The translations under genes were made by a program, and so were the position numbers. From Ignelater luminosus (lineage: Eukaryota; Arthropoda; Insecta; Coleoptera; Elateridae), in NCBI GenBank assembly GCA_011009095.1, contig VTPC01091236.1:763439-827438 (forward strand): a DNA stretch of 64,000 nucleotides. The letters run 5' to 3'. The notes below the pieces were generated by a model. It was not told the origin of the DNA. It was given only the letters and a program-made list of their open reading frames with translations, and made no database searches. Of the stretch, positions 22,337-33,959 are shown piece by piece. Position 1 is the stretch's first letter. Each line of letters begins with the position of its first letter.

Positions 22337-23640
22337 ATATGCAGGCTCCAAAGCCACGTTCGGAAGCATCTGAAAATCCGTGAAATTGAATTTTAATTGG
22401 GTTGCTTAGAAGAACTCGACAAGGAATGCTTACTGCCTTAATTCGAGACAGTTGATCATAAAGAAGTGGCCCCTGGTAATGAAGATTTAAGGGAAGTGAC
22501 TTATCCCAGTCAATGTTGAGCTGCCAGAGACACTGCATCACGATACAATCCCAACGAATCAAATTGTTTTGAAATGTAGGACAAAATACTACTTTTGGTT
22601 ATTTTGTTATTTTCAAGGTTAGAAGAAACGGAATTATATACGAACGAATCAGAGGTAGGAAGCCACGATATTCTCAAGGTTTTGATGCTGTCTTTATCAG
22701 AAACGGTGTAATTCGATTTATTTACGTTGTCTTGCTTCACATCCGATAGAACGAGAAAATTATTTGATTGAAATTCTCGAAGCTCAAATCCATAATCTGA
22801 AAGAATTTTTGTGAGATTTTTCCTAATTGTAACGAGACCTTCCGGAGTCTCGCTACCAGTCAATAGGTCGTCGACATAGAAATCGTTCGCGATTACCCTA
22901 CTTTCGACAGGAAAGTACTGATAGTTTTCGAATATCTGTATTAATCACTTTGCGGCAAGAAATGCAGCCAAAGCGGTACCGTAGGTGACCGTGTTTAGTG
23001 GGTAATGCTCGAGCTTGTCGGTTATGTTGTTTTGCCAAACTATACGCTGAAGGTTACGTTGCTCCGGTCCTATAAGCACCTACCTGTACATTTTAGCCAG
23101 ATCCCCTAGCAAGACTACATTGTGCTTTCTAAAGCGTAGTATGATTGAAAATAAATCATTTTGAACTATGGGACCCACCTTCAACATGCCATTAAGAGAA
23201 ACACCGGTTGATGATTTCGCGGATGCATCGAAAACTACTCGAAGTTTTGTAGTAACACTATCTGTCTTTTCAACTCGGTGATGCGGCATGTAGTATATGG
23301 TAGTTTCAATAACCGAAGCTGTTTCTTGCAGATCGATAAAACTCATATGGCCTAATGCCTCATATGTTTTCATAAAATTGCGATACTTTTTGTAAAGATT
23401 TGGGTTCTTTACGAACTTGTGTTCGATCGAGAGGAAACGCCTTATGGCATTTTCTTGGGAATGGCCCAAGTTATTATAACTATCCTTTAAATGGAAATTT
23501 AACTACGAATCTGCCAGAATCGTTTCTGTGAACTCTATCACGAAAATGTTGTTCACATTCATGTTCTTTTCGGGAATAATTTGAACTAACTGAAGTGGGG
23601 GTTCCTCTAAACGCCAAAATTTTTTCATTTTTGAGAACTT
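22335..23640 (-). pseudogene. BEL/Pao reverse transcriptase
   Basis: Minus-strand pieces in order are HSQENAIRRF and YMPHHRVEKTDS with KLRVVFDASAKSSTGVSLN (23080-23469), VVLLGDLAKMYR at the motif A side, and a stretch with ETPEGLVTIRKNLTKILSDY (22510-22863). The end is WDKSLPLNLH and FSDASERGFGACI (22335-22562). The strip 22863-23080 between them is readable only with frame changes. The catalytic YVDD-type block is recognisable just upstream of 22863 as DFYVDDLLTG. Confidence 0.8.
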
Positions 23641-23643
23641 AGC

Positions 23644-24560
23644 TCAAAGGAGGTGAATAAACAAGAACGATTTTGAGGATTTTTGCTTAGTTGCTGTATC
23701 TCCTGCGACAATGCATTCCAGCTTAGTTTTGTGCAAGATGGGCATGTTACGCCCGAATTTGATTTGGCCGTCACATAATAACTCGTAAAATATGCCGGCG
23801 CCTAAGAGCATATTAACTCCAGAGCTTTCGTTTAATGTAGGATCAGCCAGACTTACTGATTTCGGAATGTTTAGGTTATACATATTGACTGTTTGATGTG
23901 GTTATTTTAGCAATAACGAAAAATGGGAGCTGGGCGGTGAACCTATTATACACTGATTGTATGTGAATTGTAGTTTGTTTCGAAATGTTTGTAAGAATTT
24001 CATTTATGCCTGAAATCGGGAAATTAACCTTGTTGGCGCGAAGCCCTAATCTTTGAAATAAGCCTTCTGTTATGAAATCCGCTTGTGATCCGCTATCTAA
24101 GAGAGCGCGACAACGTATTTAACGTTTGTTGTGATGTTGGATTTGAACCAAGGCTGTGGATAAGAAAACATATGAGTTCGAGGGTTCCAAAGAACAACTA
24201 GCGGCGACTGTGAAGTTTCGAGACACTTCGGTACTATTCGGATCATTAGCAACGGCTTGTGAAACTTGATTTGTTATATTTGCTTGGTCTCTATCGCATG
24301 ATTTAGAATTGTTTTCATTGAATTGCTCGAAACTCAATTTATGGAGCGACGAATTGTGTTTTTTGCGACAAACTTTACAGCCACCTGAATGACACTTCGC
24401 GATTTTGTGGCCAGATCGCAAGCAATTTATCTACAAATGTAATCTTTTTAATTCGTCATAGCGATCATTTATTGAAAGCCCTTTGAATTTATCACATGAA
24501 TTAAGAAAATGGGACCTTTGACAAAGAGGGCATGCTGATAGGGTACCCAGAATTTTGATA
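23644..24560 (-). pseudogene. BEL/Pao gag zinc knuckles and aspartic protease
   Basis: On the minus strand a zinc-knuckle stretch (CPLC, then LRSGHKIAKCHSGGCKVC with KKHNSSLH, 24340-24560) is followed by the protease active site ALLDSGSQADFITEGL at about 24060-24110. The protease C-terminal part carries LADPTLNESSGVNMLLGAGI (23790-23860). An in-frame stop lies in the knuckle region and frame changes separate the pieces. Confidence 0.75.
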
Positions 24561-24777
24561 TCAACCCACCGAGAGAGGACATTCCTTCTAAATACTCGGG
24601 TTTGTCTAAATTTGCTACTGTATACAGGTTTGTAACGGATAAAAGAATCAGAAAAATATTGAAAATTATAAGGCTAAAATGGCAAGCCAATTTATCCGGC
24701 TTAAAGATTTTTTATCTTGGGTTGTAGGTGATAAGACGGCTTTAATGTAGATCGGGATATCTTTGATTGTACAGGGT

Positions 24778-25290
24778 GTTTAGAAAATGAGTGCAAATAT
24801 TTATCAGGCGCATTCCTCAGTAAAGATTAAGCCTTTTTCGTCATAACTTTTCCTTTAAAGCATACAATTTTTGAGATACAGGGTGTTAAAGTTTCATTAT
24901 AGTTTCTTGTTTTCTCAATATTTTAAGAGCGAAATGAAATATCATGATTAGATTTTTTACATCCTTGTTACACTAAAGTGTCTACTATTTTACGTAGTCT
25001 TACGGACAATTGGGGTTGGGACTAGCCGCCTACGCTAAAGTAACTAAAAGTGACTCTTGCGTTTTTAACCATAAAGCGCGTGGATGTTTAGTAAAATCGA
25101 ATTTTCCAAGATCTCTCAAGTTCACCGGCCTATAGTAAGGTCATACGTCATCACACGATCAGGATGCAATTATTCGCATCGCAACAATTAATCATTCTTT
25201 GTCGTATAACATTTTTCCGTAAAGTGCACTATTTTTGGGATACACGGTGTCTAAATCCCTTGTTAGTTAAACTTTGACACCGTAACGAGG
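24778..25290 (+). repeat. MITE-like repeat with TACAGGGTGTTTAGAAAATG end
   Basis: Begins with the terminal word TACAGGGTGTTTAGAAAATG near 24777. A related internal word ATACAGGGTGTTAAAG recurs at about 24873, and a diverged copy of that block (ACACGGTGTCTAAATCCC) lies at about 25240-25258. The piece 25104-25160 matches 27352-27405 (CTCAA, then GGCCTA, then AAGGTCATAC, then GGATGCAATT). A CACCCTGTA at 25831-25839 could be the far end, with the LINE scrap nested inside, but that pairing is unproven. Confidence 0.5.
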
Positions 25291-25462
25291 ACTCTCTGAC
25301 CCGAAGAGCTCTCCGCTAACTACCATCCGAAGCCCTAGCGGCAGCTGTTTTCGCCGCGGCCACTTCCCTACCTCAAACCCAAAGAAAAACAGCACGATCC
25401 CTTTTCCTTCCCCCGACCCACTTTCTCACTTTTAAAACTCTAGACGGATGCCAGCGCGGATC

Positions 25463-25677
25463 TAAACATCAGGAGCTGAATGATCGCGATCTTCCTGGAC
25501 ATAAAGCGTGCATTCGACAAGCTTCGGCACGAGGGGCTTCTTCAAAAGCCGGGTACGAGTTGGTCAATAACCCTCTCGCGTTTACACTCCGAAGGCTGGC
25601 GTCCCGCAAAGATCGCTCTCTTTTGCCGTCGCTTCCAGGAATCCTTTGCGTCGAGTCAGAACAACAAGACCAGGTGA
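25463..25677 (+). pseudogene. LINE reverse transcriptase scrap
   Basis: A 65-codon piece opens with IAIFLDIKRAFDKLRHEGLL, the motif A block (Asp in FLDIKRAFD) of non-LTR reverse transcriptases. The sequence then runs out of recognisable similarity. The surrounding stretch 25290-25460 is GC-richer and probably part of the same insertion. Confidence 0.65.
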
Positions 25678-25841
25678 TCCTTTTCAAACACCCGAACCTG
25701 TGCACGAAACCCAGGACAATAAGTGTTTTTAAATCGTAGATGTCGATGCCCTGCACGATTTAAATATTCCTGTACTATAACTACTACCAAATGGGTGGTT
25801 AGATTTTTTCTAACTACTTATTTCAATCTCACCCTGTATTC

Positions 25842-27440
25842 TGACCTATGCGTGCGATTTCATTCATACACCAAATATTAAATTACTTACCTTTTCCGAT
25901 CTTGATATTTTGTTTTAATTGTGTAAACATTCCAATAGTTGAAAGCATTAGCATTAGGTTAATAAAAATGGCGACGCATTTTGCATCTTCCTAAACAGAA
26001 AATTGAAAATTTCCCCTGCTAATTTCTACAATCCTTCTACTCAAATGGTTAGCGTGTATTGAGAAATCCCGTTTTTAAGAACAACTTCTTTCATTTATTG
26101 ACGATTTTTTTTATTAAGATTTCTCTTTGTAAACAGCACTTTAAGATTCTTTATAATCAAGAATTCTATTTTGAGAAATTTTTTTGCTAACCATTTCTGC
26201 GGTCTGCTATAGTAAGCAATTCAGTTTCTTGAAAGACATCATTAACCATTTAGATTTACTTACTTAGTTTGTTTGTGTAGAAAGACGAGACATTTACCCT
26301 TTTAGGTAGTGATTACTGATTAGCAAAGTGGGGTAGAGATAAAGGTTTGAGGTTAAATCAACACAGCCAGAGTTTCGTTCTTACATGTGATAGGATCAGT
26401 CAATCTGGAAAATTGCAAGGTCCATGCATTTTAACAATACAAAATTACCGACTAAACTAATAGCCCGTTGATTGATTATTATTAAAAACGACTTGGACCG
26501 ATCTTGCAATTTCCTGAATGAAACACGGTTAACGAAAACGAAAATCTATTAATAACCGTCCCGGCAATTAGCGAGCAATGAATGAATTTTTGGATGAAGT
26601 CAATTTGTTTTTCTCACTGAATACATAAATAGGCCGAGATGAAAAATTACTGGTTGTGCCTGAATACGAAGCGTTTCTGTTTACATGCAATATTTTGTAT
26701 TTTGTATTATTCGTAACGAGGTGGTTTTTTGTGTTATTCCTGATTATTTTCGCGTTTTTATCTTCCGGATTACAAAAGGTTTTTCGGTAATAATTCTTCA
26801 CTAACCAAGTGAAAACGGAAAGATTGGGAGGTTTTAAACGATCTCATTTAAAATTGAAGGATATTCAGGAAGTAAATTAAACTTTGTATTGTGCAGGACA
26901 TTTCATTAATTAAAAAGAAAATTGCAGTAGTGATTTATGGTAAAAGGTTATTTTCGTTTTTCGCGATCATAATTCTCTACTGGGATATTTTCGCACCATG
27001 AAACCTTGTCATGTTATAAACGTGCGCTCGGTTTTTCGTCAATTAATTTCTCATGTTTAGTTTTTATGTATATCAAGTATGGCATTTATAACATTTTTGG
27101 GATTATTATTCTAGATATTAAATGAAAAAAATATGCCCGTTCTAAGTCAATTTATTTTGTAAAATTTTTAGTTGGTCTACGAATGTTATTTTATATATCT
27201 CAGTCTTGTCCTTTGTTTATCGACACAATTAAAAATTGAATTGAAAAATAAAACACTTTTTCTGTTTTCGGAATCAACACTCGATTTTCAAAATCGAGTT
27301 ACTCTTACATTTTTCCCGCAGAATATGTAATTTTCGAGTAACATTGGATTTCTCAAAATCCCTCAAATTTAATGGCCTACGGCAAGGTCATACAGGATGC
27401 AATTAAAAAAATGTTGTGAACTCGTTAAAGTTATATAGTA
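25842..27440. other. AT-rich non-coding stretch
   Basis: No supported gene. The part around 27352-27405 is a second copy of the small repeat seen at 25104-25160. Confidence 0.5.
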
Positions 27441-27444
27441 CTAT

Positions 27445-29380
27445 AACTAGTTAGGATTTTGCAGAATATTATAAAACGGTCGTTGTTGTTTTCTTGGGGA
27501 GAATGGTGAATGTGAAACCAGAAAAGAAGAAATAAATAGGCGATTTATGGGGGAGGGGAGTGTAGACAAAATAGCATACTCGCATAGGGAACAACATTAG
27601 TTACAGAGTACGAAACATTTCTTTCCTTGCAGATATCGTCATCCCTATAGACAGTGTTTCGAAATAATTCCTGAATTTCTCCCAAACTATACGCCACTAG
27701 TGGGCGTACACAAAAGTCTCTTCATTCGGTTTTTGCTGAATTTTTGCTATCGTCTAATAAATAAAAAAAGTTATTAAACTGAAAAAAATCTAAAATATAC
27801 AGATACACAAATAACCATGCGTAAGAGAAAGAGCGAATGAACTTTTTTGATTTCCGTTGCGCGTCGCGGTCGGCCTTTAGGCTTTTAACCTTTCGCGTAC
27901 ACAGGAACGTTTTGAAACCGGAAACATGAAGGTGTTGATGTTTTGTTTTTTCTCCGAGAGGGATATGCGGCATCTTCGGAATGAATCGTCTTACCGTTTT
28001 CGGGTTTTTTTCGTTTCATACAGAAGACAGCCGAGGAACATCCGAACGGCACGCCGGACACCGATTATTCTTTGTTTTCTTTCTCTTTTTTTTGACAGAC
28101 TTTTCTTATCCTTGGATTGATGAGAACGGCTATCGGACGATCTTAGTACCATCGTCGTGTGTTTGTTTTTCTAAGACGTCCTATATCTCAGGAACGGCTA
28201 GTTCCATAGAAGTGGGACTTGGACGGTTAGGTGCGGTGTGAGAACGATTTTTAAACGATCCACGCACCTCCGACCGTCTTGTTTTTTTCGACAGATGCCT
28301 TGTGTCTCGGGACAGCTGGTCTTATCGAGAAGAGACCTTGGTTGTAAGATGGGGCGGGCGAATGGCTTTTAAGCGAGCATTATCAAGCGACATTCGCTTT
28401 TTTCTAGCAGATGTCCTGTATCTCGGAGACGGCTGGTGGTATCAAGATGATATTCCGATGGTTAGGTGTTGTGAGGGAAGAGACTTTTTTCAATCTAGCT
28501 GGTCCTATCGAGATGGGACTTTGACGGTTAGGTGTGGTGGGGGAATGATTTTGAAACGGCCCGCGATGCACCGATCGTGTTTGGTTTTCTTGCCACCGAT
28601 GTTATCGTGTTGGAGGACCAGCACGACATGTCCGCAAGCAAAAGAGAACTTGATTAATGAACGCCGAAGGAGGTCACAGGAGAGTTAAGAGAATCAAAGC
28701 GTCACAGGTGCGACAATGCTACGCCGAAGTGATGCGCTGTCTGCTTCAGTTCTAGTATATAATATTAAAATAGAGGACGTCTCTTTTTTTCTTGCTTACT
28801 TATGTTCGGGAAGGAGTGCGGGTACGACGGTTTCGCGAAAGGTGAAGGGGCGAGTGTCGCAATTGGCGGGTGACCTCGTCAGAGTTTCGCCGTCGGACGC
28901 CTCAGAAATCTTGAAAACCCAACGGCGCGGCGCGCCACTCTGTCTAGCCTCTCAACAGGCTTTATGAAGCTGCACGGGAACAGATGAGCGCTTGTAATGT
29001 TTCGTTCAGAGAGAGACAGAAAGAGAGAGAGAGAGGGGGGGAGAGAGAAATATATTTTCCGAATGAGTTGTTTGAATTTTGTTTGTTTTCTAATGACGGA
29101 AGACGGGAGGTCTGTTCAAACTACCCAGAGGCCTCAGATTGTGTTTAGTTTTTTAATATGGCGGATATACCGTACCGCAGGAACTGCTGGTCCTGTCTTC
29201 GAACTTCGATTGTTAGGTGTGATAGGGGAATGACTTTTAAACGATCCGGTAACCACCGACCGTCTTTCTTTTTCTTAACGGATATGCTGCATCTCAGAAA
29301 CGGCTGGTCCTATTGAGATGGGACTTTGATTGTTAGGTGTGGTAGGGGGAATGGGTTTTAAATGATCCGGTCTTTAATAG
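27445..29380 (+). repeat. Interspersed repeat family A, copy 2 (expanded 118-bp array)
   Basis: Left part (27450-27715) matches copy 1 at 5055-5230. The right part carries at least six units of about 118 bp. Anchor words of the form GGTTAGGTGYGGT lie near 28229, 28347 (decayed), 28462, 28532, 29211 and 29330. Typical unit words are CTGTATCTCGGGAACGGCTG, TCGAGATGGGACTTGGACGG and GAATGGCTTTTAAACGATCC, then CACCGACCGTC before a T-run. Between 28570 and 29085 the array is interrupted by unrelated GC-richer DNA. Short frames across it are shadows. Confidence 0.8.
29008..29049 (+). repeat. GA-rich microsatellite
   Basis: A run of GA dinucleotides with short G and CAGA interruptions. Confidence 0.9.
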
Positions 29381-30300
29381 TGGATAAACTAATTGTATTT
29401 GATTTGCATGTAATGGATTATTTCAGACTAGGATACTTTCATTCTCGTTTAAAATAATAACCATTACGCGATCATTAAATAGTAGACTATTAGATCATTT
29501 TTATCCTGTTCTTTTTTTCTCTCGATAATCTGTGATAATTGTCTATCTTTGGTTAGACAAAATATAGAAGAATGTGTAAAACTACAGAATTTATTCATAT
29601 ACGTATACAGTAATTATCCAACCTTACATTACTTGTAATGACGTCTGGTCTTGTTCAACTTTGATCTTCTATCATTTAAAGAAATTCAAAAAACCAAAGT
29701 TACGTTTGAGATTCGGTTCTTTGCTATATGTGTTGTCTACCTACCTACATATATGTAGCGAAATAAAAATATTTGATATATTGACCTTATATTTTGCGAT
29801 TTTTTTAAGTTTTTGTTCTAAATAGTGCTAAATTTGTAAATATTGCAGTCCACGTTATGACTTCAGTAAGTGAGAGAGTACTTCAGTGCCTGGATGTAAG
29901 CATTCTCAAAGAAACAAAATCAACAGGGCATAATAGCATTTCGCGAATTTGCCAAAACATGCGACTGTAAAGAATCTAATTAAAATAACAATTACTACTG
30001 CTATTTAAATAAAGATAAAAACCAGTGTTGGTAATCCATGACATATGTAAAATGTAAACATTTCTCTGATTTCTCCGGTTACGCCCATGAGGGTAGCAGA
30101 TTTGTTTGTGCCATTTTTGCATTAAAGTTTATATTATTATTAGACGTAAGCGCTTTAGTTACTATTAAGATCTTGGTGGAATATTTTCAAAACTCATTCT
30201 ACAACTTCGGATACGCATTCTCACTTTAACTAAAAGTCCCAATGTCTACAGCTAAATTATTTATTATTACATAACAAAATAGGTATTAAAAAAATTTTTC
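29381..30300. other. AT-rich non-coding stretch
   Basis: No supported gene or recognised repeat. Confidence 0.5.
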
Positions 30301-30306
30301 CGAGCT

Positions 30307-30312
30307 TTTATT
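30307..30312 (-). promoter_or_regulatory. Polyadenylation signal AATAAA for the small secreted-peptide gene
   Basis: AATAAA on the minus strand, 75 bp beyond the stop codon at 30387-30389. The spacing suits a short 3' UTR. Confidence 0.6.
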
Positions 30313-30386
30313 TCTAAAATACAAATAAATGACAGTGTATCAAATTCTTACAATGACTTTTTTTAACCGTGATAGCGGTTTGATAA

Positions 30387-30720
30387 CTATTTGCGTAGTC
30401 TACTGAGCTGACGTCTTTTAGTAGCACAATTCTCACCCATTCTGCATATACAACCATCTGATATACTGGTCAGTTTACAAGGTCTTGTGTCTTGTGTTAT
30501 TGTGTTCTTTTCCTCAGCTGGTACTTCATTGAGAATTTGTTGCATTCCATTTGAGCCCACTGTTATTATTTTTCTTGAATATAACCTTAAAGAAAGACGA
30601 AGAGTCTTAAAAGAGAATTTTATTTGGTTTCACTTACTTGCGCTCGTTTTCTTGCCCGGACGCTTCAATAAAAACTAAACTAATTAAAATCAAACAGATC
30701 AGCAGGCACAATCTTGCCAT
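30387..30720 (-). CDS. Two-exon gene for a 93-residue secreted Cys-containing peptide (CART-like?)
   Basis: Exon 1 (30720-30638) encodes MARLCLLICL followed by more hydrophobic residues to about Ala20, a classic signal peptide, then GQENER. A GTAAGT donor opens a 52-bp intron with a pyrimidine-rich 3' end and TTTAAG acceptor. Exon 2 (30585-30387) joins in phase and runs to a TAG. The mature part has an acidic segment (EVPAEEKN), then RPCKLTSISDGC and CICRMGENC, and a basic tail KRRQLSRLRK. The four Cys follow C-x8-C-x-C-x5-C; the C-x-C-x5-C part also occurs in the C-terminal core of CART peptides, but the final Cys of CART is absent. Single basic and dibasic sites (RK, KRR) could be cut by prohormone convertases. 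No neighbour gene is close. A neuropeptide or defence peptide are both possible; I cannot name it with certainty. Confidence 0.75.
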
Positions 30721-32400
30721 GATGTATGTTAGTTTTCGGCAAAGATAAAATCTATTAATAAATACTGCACTGTGATTTCAACGAACAGAAGGAAAACTAT
30801 AAAAAGATTATCATCCGAGTTCAATTTAAATGTTTTATAAGCCGATGGCGTAACTAAACTTTTGCGGAAGTGGGGACCGAGATTAAAAATAATAATCACA
30901 GTAATAACGACAAGAGTTTTTTGATACATAAACAAACAGAATGTAAAAAACATTTTATTAATCAGCGTCTTCTGATGTTTTTAGCAATGTCAAGGACAGT
31001 GTTGGAGCTTCATAGTTTATTGTTTGGTGTTGTTTTTGTCAGTGCTTTACTTTAAGTAAATAACTTTGTACTCCCTGTGTAAAATAATAATAGTTGAATT
31101 AATAATTTCTGAGTTTTGGTTACGCCACTGACAGTATATACAAAGACTTCTGATAAATTTAATAAAGAATCGTTTTGGTAAGCTTTTAGTTTTCAAGGAG
31201 TTCAATAAAATTATGAGTTTTAGTGTTGATAAAGAAGTAATGAAAGAGTTTTCGTCGTCAACATTTTCTCCATGTTTTTTGGTAGAGAAAGAACTTTTTT
31301 TCTAATAATATAATTTGTAATAAGATAAGTAAGAAGAAATCGAAGAAAAAACGCTCTAAAGTAAAAAAAAAAATTAATTAGTAGTAACTATTCTAATCTT
31401 ATTGCTCAAGAATTATTCATTATTTCAGTTGATCAAGTGATCGTAAAAGCGCATTTCATTTTTTTCCATACACGGGGCACATACCGTTTGTGTATTTCTG
31501 ATTCAGGAGAGTTGCACATTGATGAAATCTGCATGTAGTTCTTTATCGAACCATAGTCAAATGTCATTCAAGATACACAAGAAAAAACGAACCTGATGGT
31601 AGTTCTGGAAGACTGAAATATCGCATGCAAAATTCAGACAAATTATTACAAATATTAGATTAGAAAAAGTACCTCCAGAAAGTCTCGACAGATTTTAGAA
31701 CTTTCTAATAATTAAGGAAGTTAACGACCGAGAAACGAAAATCAAAAACAAACTTAAATAGATACATAGATATTAAGCAGATATAAATCTGAAATATTTG
31801 GAGAGGCTGAGAAATACAACAATAATTATTATACAACCTGCCAATAATTTTAAAACATCCATTAATACTAATCGCGTTCTTGCCGTGACATATTACCAAG
31901 TAAACTGTTTAATAGTGATAACAGATTAGTATTTATGATTCGATGTAGGTAGAAATAAATGCAGAATAGAATAACAATATTAAAAGTAAATAAAATCATA
32001 AACTTGCAACAAGAAGTTGTAACGAAGTTACTTTGACTTTTATAAATTGAAGGACCGTTAATAATAGGATTATTATTTAATTGTTATACTTTATTGTTTA
32101 TCCGCACATTGCACACGCCGACGGGCTTCTCCGCCCACCAAGTGGTGCCGATTGTTAAGCGCCTGCAAATATTTGTTATGTTGCATTTTATTATTCGTGT
32201 ATTAATATTTAAGTTGTGAACCGTTTAAAATTAATTTTCCAATTAATGTGTTAAAAACCGCTAATACTTTTATATACCGTGAATCTCAATGAGTATAAGG
32301 TTTAATTTGAGGCTAAAGATTGTGCAATTCCGACCGATTAAATTGTATTTTTAACGATATTTGTTAGTCCCGTCGTGATTAATATTATTATTTGCTTTAT
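30721..32400. other. AT-rich non-coding stretch
   Basis: Includes the upstream region of the small peptide gene, with no clear TATA box at a convincing distance. No other gene or recognised repeat was found; the last 300 bp may already belong to the LINE that follows. Confidence 0.45.
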
Positions 32401-32499
32401 GGGTGTGGAGAAGCAATAGTATATTCCCCCACTAGACCGTTTGCTCCCTCACAGAGCATTCCCGTTACAAGAGTCTGCTAGCGTGGGGGAACCGAACGG

Positions 32500-33060
32500 G
32501 TATAAATTCGGATGCCCGACCATCGAAAGGCAGAGTTTTCCAAGACCCTTTCCTGGGCCGAGGAAACTAAGAGATGCTGCGATATCGTCCAGCAACGCAG
32601 CAGTTTGTTATCCGTTCTCCGCGGTGGCATCCGAGGATGCCACCGTCGCACCCTCGTCCATACTTATAAAACTTTCGTTCGCCCCGTCCTGGATTACCGA
32701 TTCATCTGTTTCGGGACTGCCGCGCCCAGACTCGTGGACTCGCTTCGCAGGAAGGAGAGGGCTGTGTGTCGGAGGTTACTTCGACTGGATCGCTTCCATC
32801 CCTCCGGGGAGGTTTGCGAGCTAGCCGGAATACCTCCGATAGACGCCAGACTCGACTTACTGCAAGGAGGCTTCGTGAAAAGGGCCATCGAGCAGGACCC
32901 AAGCGCCGCTCTCGACACCCTGGGAACCCCACCCTTGGTCATGCCCAGAAAACTTAAGAGGAAACTCAAACACCCCCCAGCCATCCTCCTTGCCCAAGCC
33001 CCGGAGCTCCCCGACGACCTCCTAGACCTCCTAGAGGACATCCCCTTGGCCCTCAGGTAA
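32500..33060 (+). pseudogene. C-terminal part of a Jockey-superfamily-like LINE polyprotein
   Basis: A 182-codon frame (32512-33060) corresponds to the thumb and C-terminal part of a non-LTR reverse transcriptase. Readable words are SLLSVLRGGIRGCHRRTLVH, TYKTFVRPVLDYRFICFG, RLVDSLRRKERAVCRRLLRL and a Leu/Asp-rich end. The RVRPVLDY-type word is the usual post-RT signature in Jockey/I-like elements. The upstream catalytic domains are absent, so this is the 5'-truncated insertion typical of LINEs. It is markedly GC-richer than its surroundings. Clade assignment is tentative. Confidence 0.7.
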
Positions 33061-33223
33061 ACTCAAACTCACCCGATGCTCGGGACACTTCTTACAAAAC
33101 CCCATGACTGGCAAACCTCCAAACCCCCCCTCCCCCCCCATAACTGCTTTTTGTTCCAGGTACCAACAAGACCTAGGTGACCGGCTACATGACGGAGCCG
33201 AGTGGACGGGCGCTCCCGCACGT

Positions 33224-33870
33224 GGTGGGTTGCGGTGCCTCATAGAACGAGGGACGCGCTCCTCAGGGATGCTCTTATACCACCGGGGACGGTGATGCCG
33301 GATGGGAGCTGGGGACCGGACGGCGGGCCGACCCGCCGCGCCTCCACACTTCCTCCCTGGCCGGGCCGGACACGAGTTGTTGTTTGATCGAGGGGTTTCC
33401 GGGCAGACTGGCGCGCTTATGCCGCAGCAGCGTTCGCACCCAAACTACTTCCCCTATTCATCAGGCCGAAAAGGCGTAATGCCTACAGTGGCCTCTGCTG
33501 CTGCTCCGCAGCAGCAGGAATAATCATGATTTTGCCTTGCCTTTTCGAAAGGCAAAGGTGGGTTGCGGTGCACTCGTAGTATGAGTGGGCGCGCTCCGCG
33601 TGAGTGTCCTTAACACCAACAGGGACGGTGATGCCGGGGAGGAACTGGAGACCGGATCGACGAGGAGCCCACCCGCCGAACTTGCACACTTCCTCCCAGA
33701 CCGAACCAGACACGTTTTAACTGAAAGGTTTCCATCTCGCCAGCGCGCGCGTGTCTAACAGCGTTCACATTCAAACCACTTTCACTATTCTTCAGGCCGA
33801 AAAGGTGTAATGCTTACAGCGCAGCAGCAGGAATAATAACGATTTTCGATTTTCGTTCGAAAGGCAGTTG
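33224..33870 (+). repeat. Two tandem copies (~320 bp) of a LINE 3' tail
   Basis: Copy 1 starts with GGTGGGTTGCGGTGC at 33224 and copy 2 with the same word at 33557. Both continue with GGGACGGTGATGCCGG, ACTTCCTCCC, CAGGCCGAAAAGG and GCAGCAGCAGGAATAAT, and end near TTCGAAAGGCA (33544 and 33856). The spacing is 312-333 bp. Copies differ by point changes and small indels. The first follows the LINE stop codon, so this is a duplicated 3' UTR. Confidence 0.8.
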
Positions 33871-33959
33871 TGGTTGCATTGAATCAGCTCTTCTGGTTCA
33901 CTAGCGGCTAACGACTCTATTCACTGCCTAGTGAATATCCTGGAGATATTGAACACCCA

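Larger units (their letters stand above)
19116..24770 (-). mobile_element. BEL/Pao LTR retrotransposon, 5'-truncated and decayed
   Basis: Read on the minus strand, the pieces follow the BEL/Pao order: gag zinc knuckles (about 24119-24560), aspartic protease (about 23644-24110), reverse transcriptase (22335-23640), RNase H (20921-21521), integrase (19547-20820), polypurine tract and 3' LTR (19116-19400). Many frameshifts and stops separate them, and a fold-back element interrupts the RT/RNase H region at 21524-22336. The 5' LTR and most of gag are absent; the sequence past about 24770 belongs to another repeat. The copy cannot be autonomous. Confidence 0.85.

Noticed and set aside
24469..24690. 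A secreted protein frame starting with a hydrophobic stretch on the minus strand
   Set aside because: It overlaps the BEL/Pao gag region, where another frame has the zinc-knuckle Cys residues.
28302..28688. 128-codon plus-strand frame
   Set aside because: It crosses several 118-bp units of a repeat array, with the same words (for example RWGGRM and RCGGGM) recurring by repetition.
32694..33041. Minus-strand open frames opposite the LINE frame at 32512-33060
   Set aside because: Ser/Arg-rich shadow of the plus-strand RT C-terminus, which has real family motifs.
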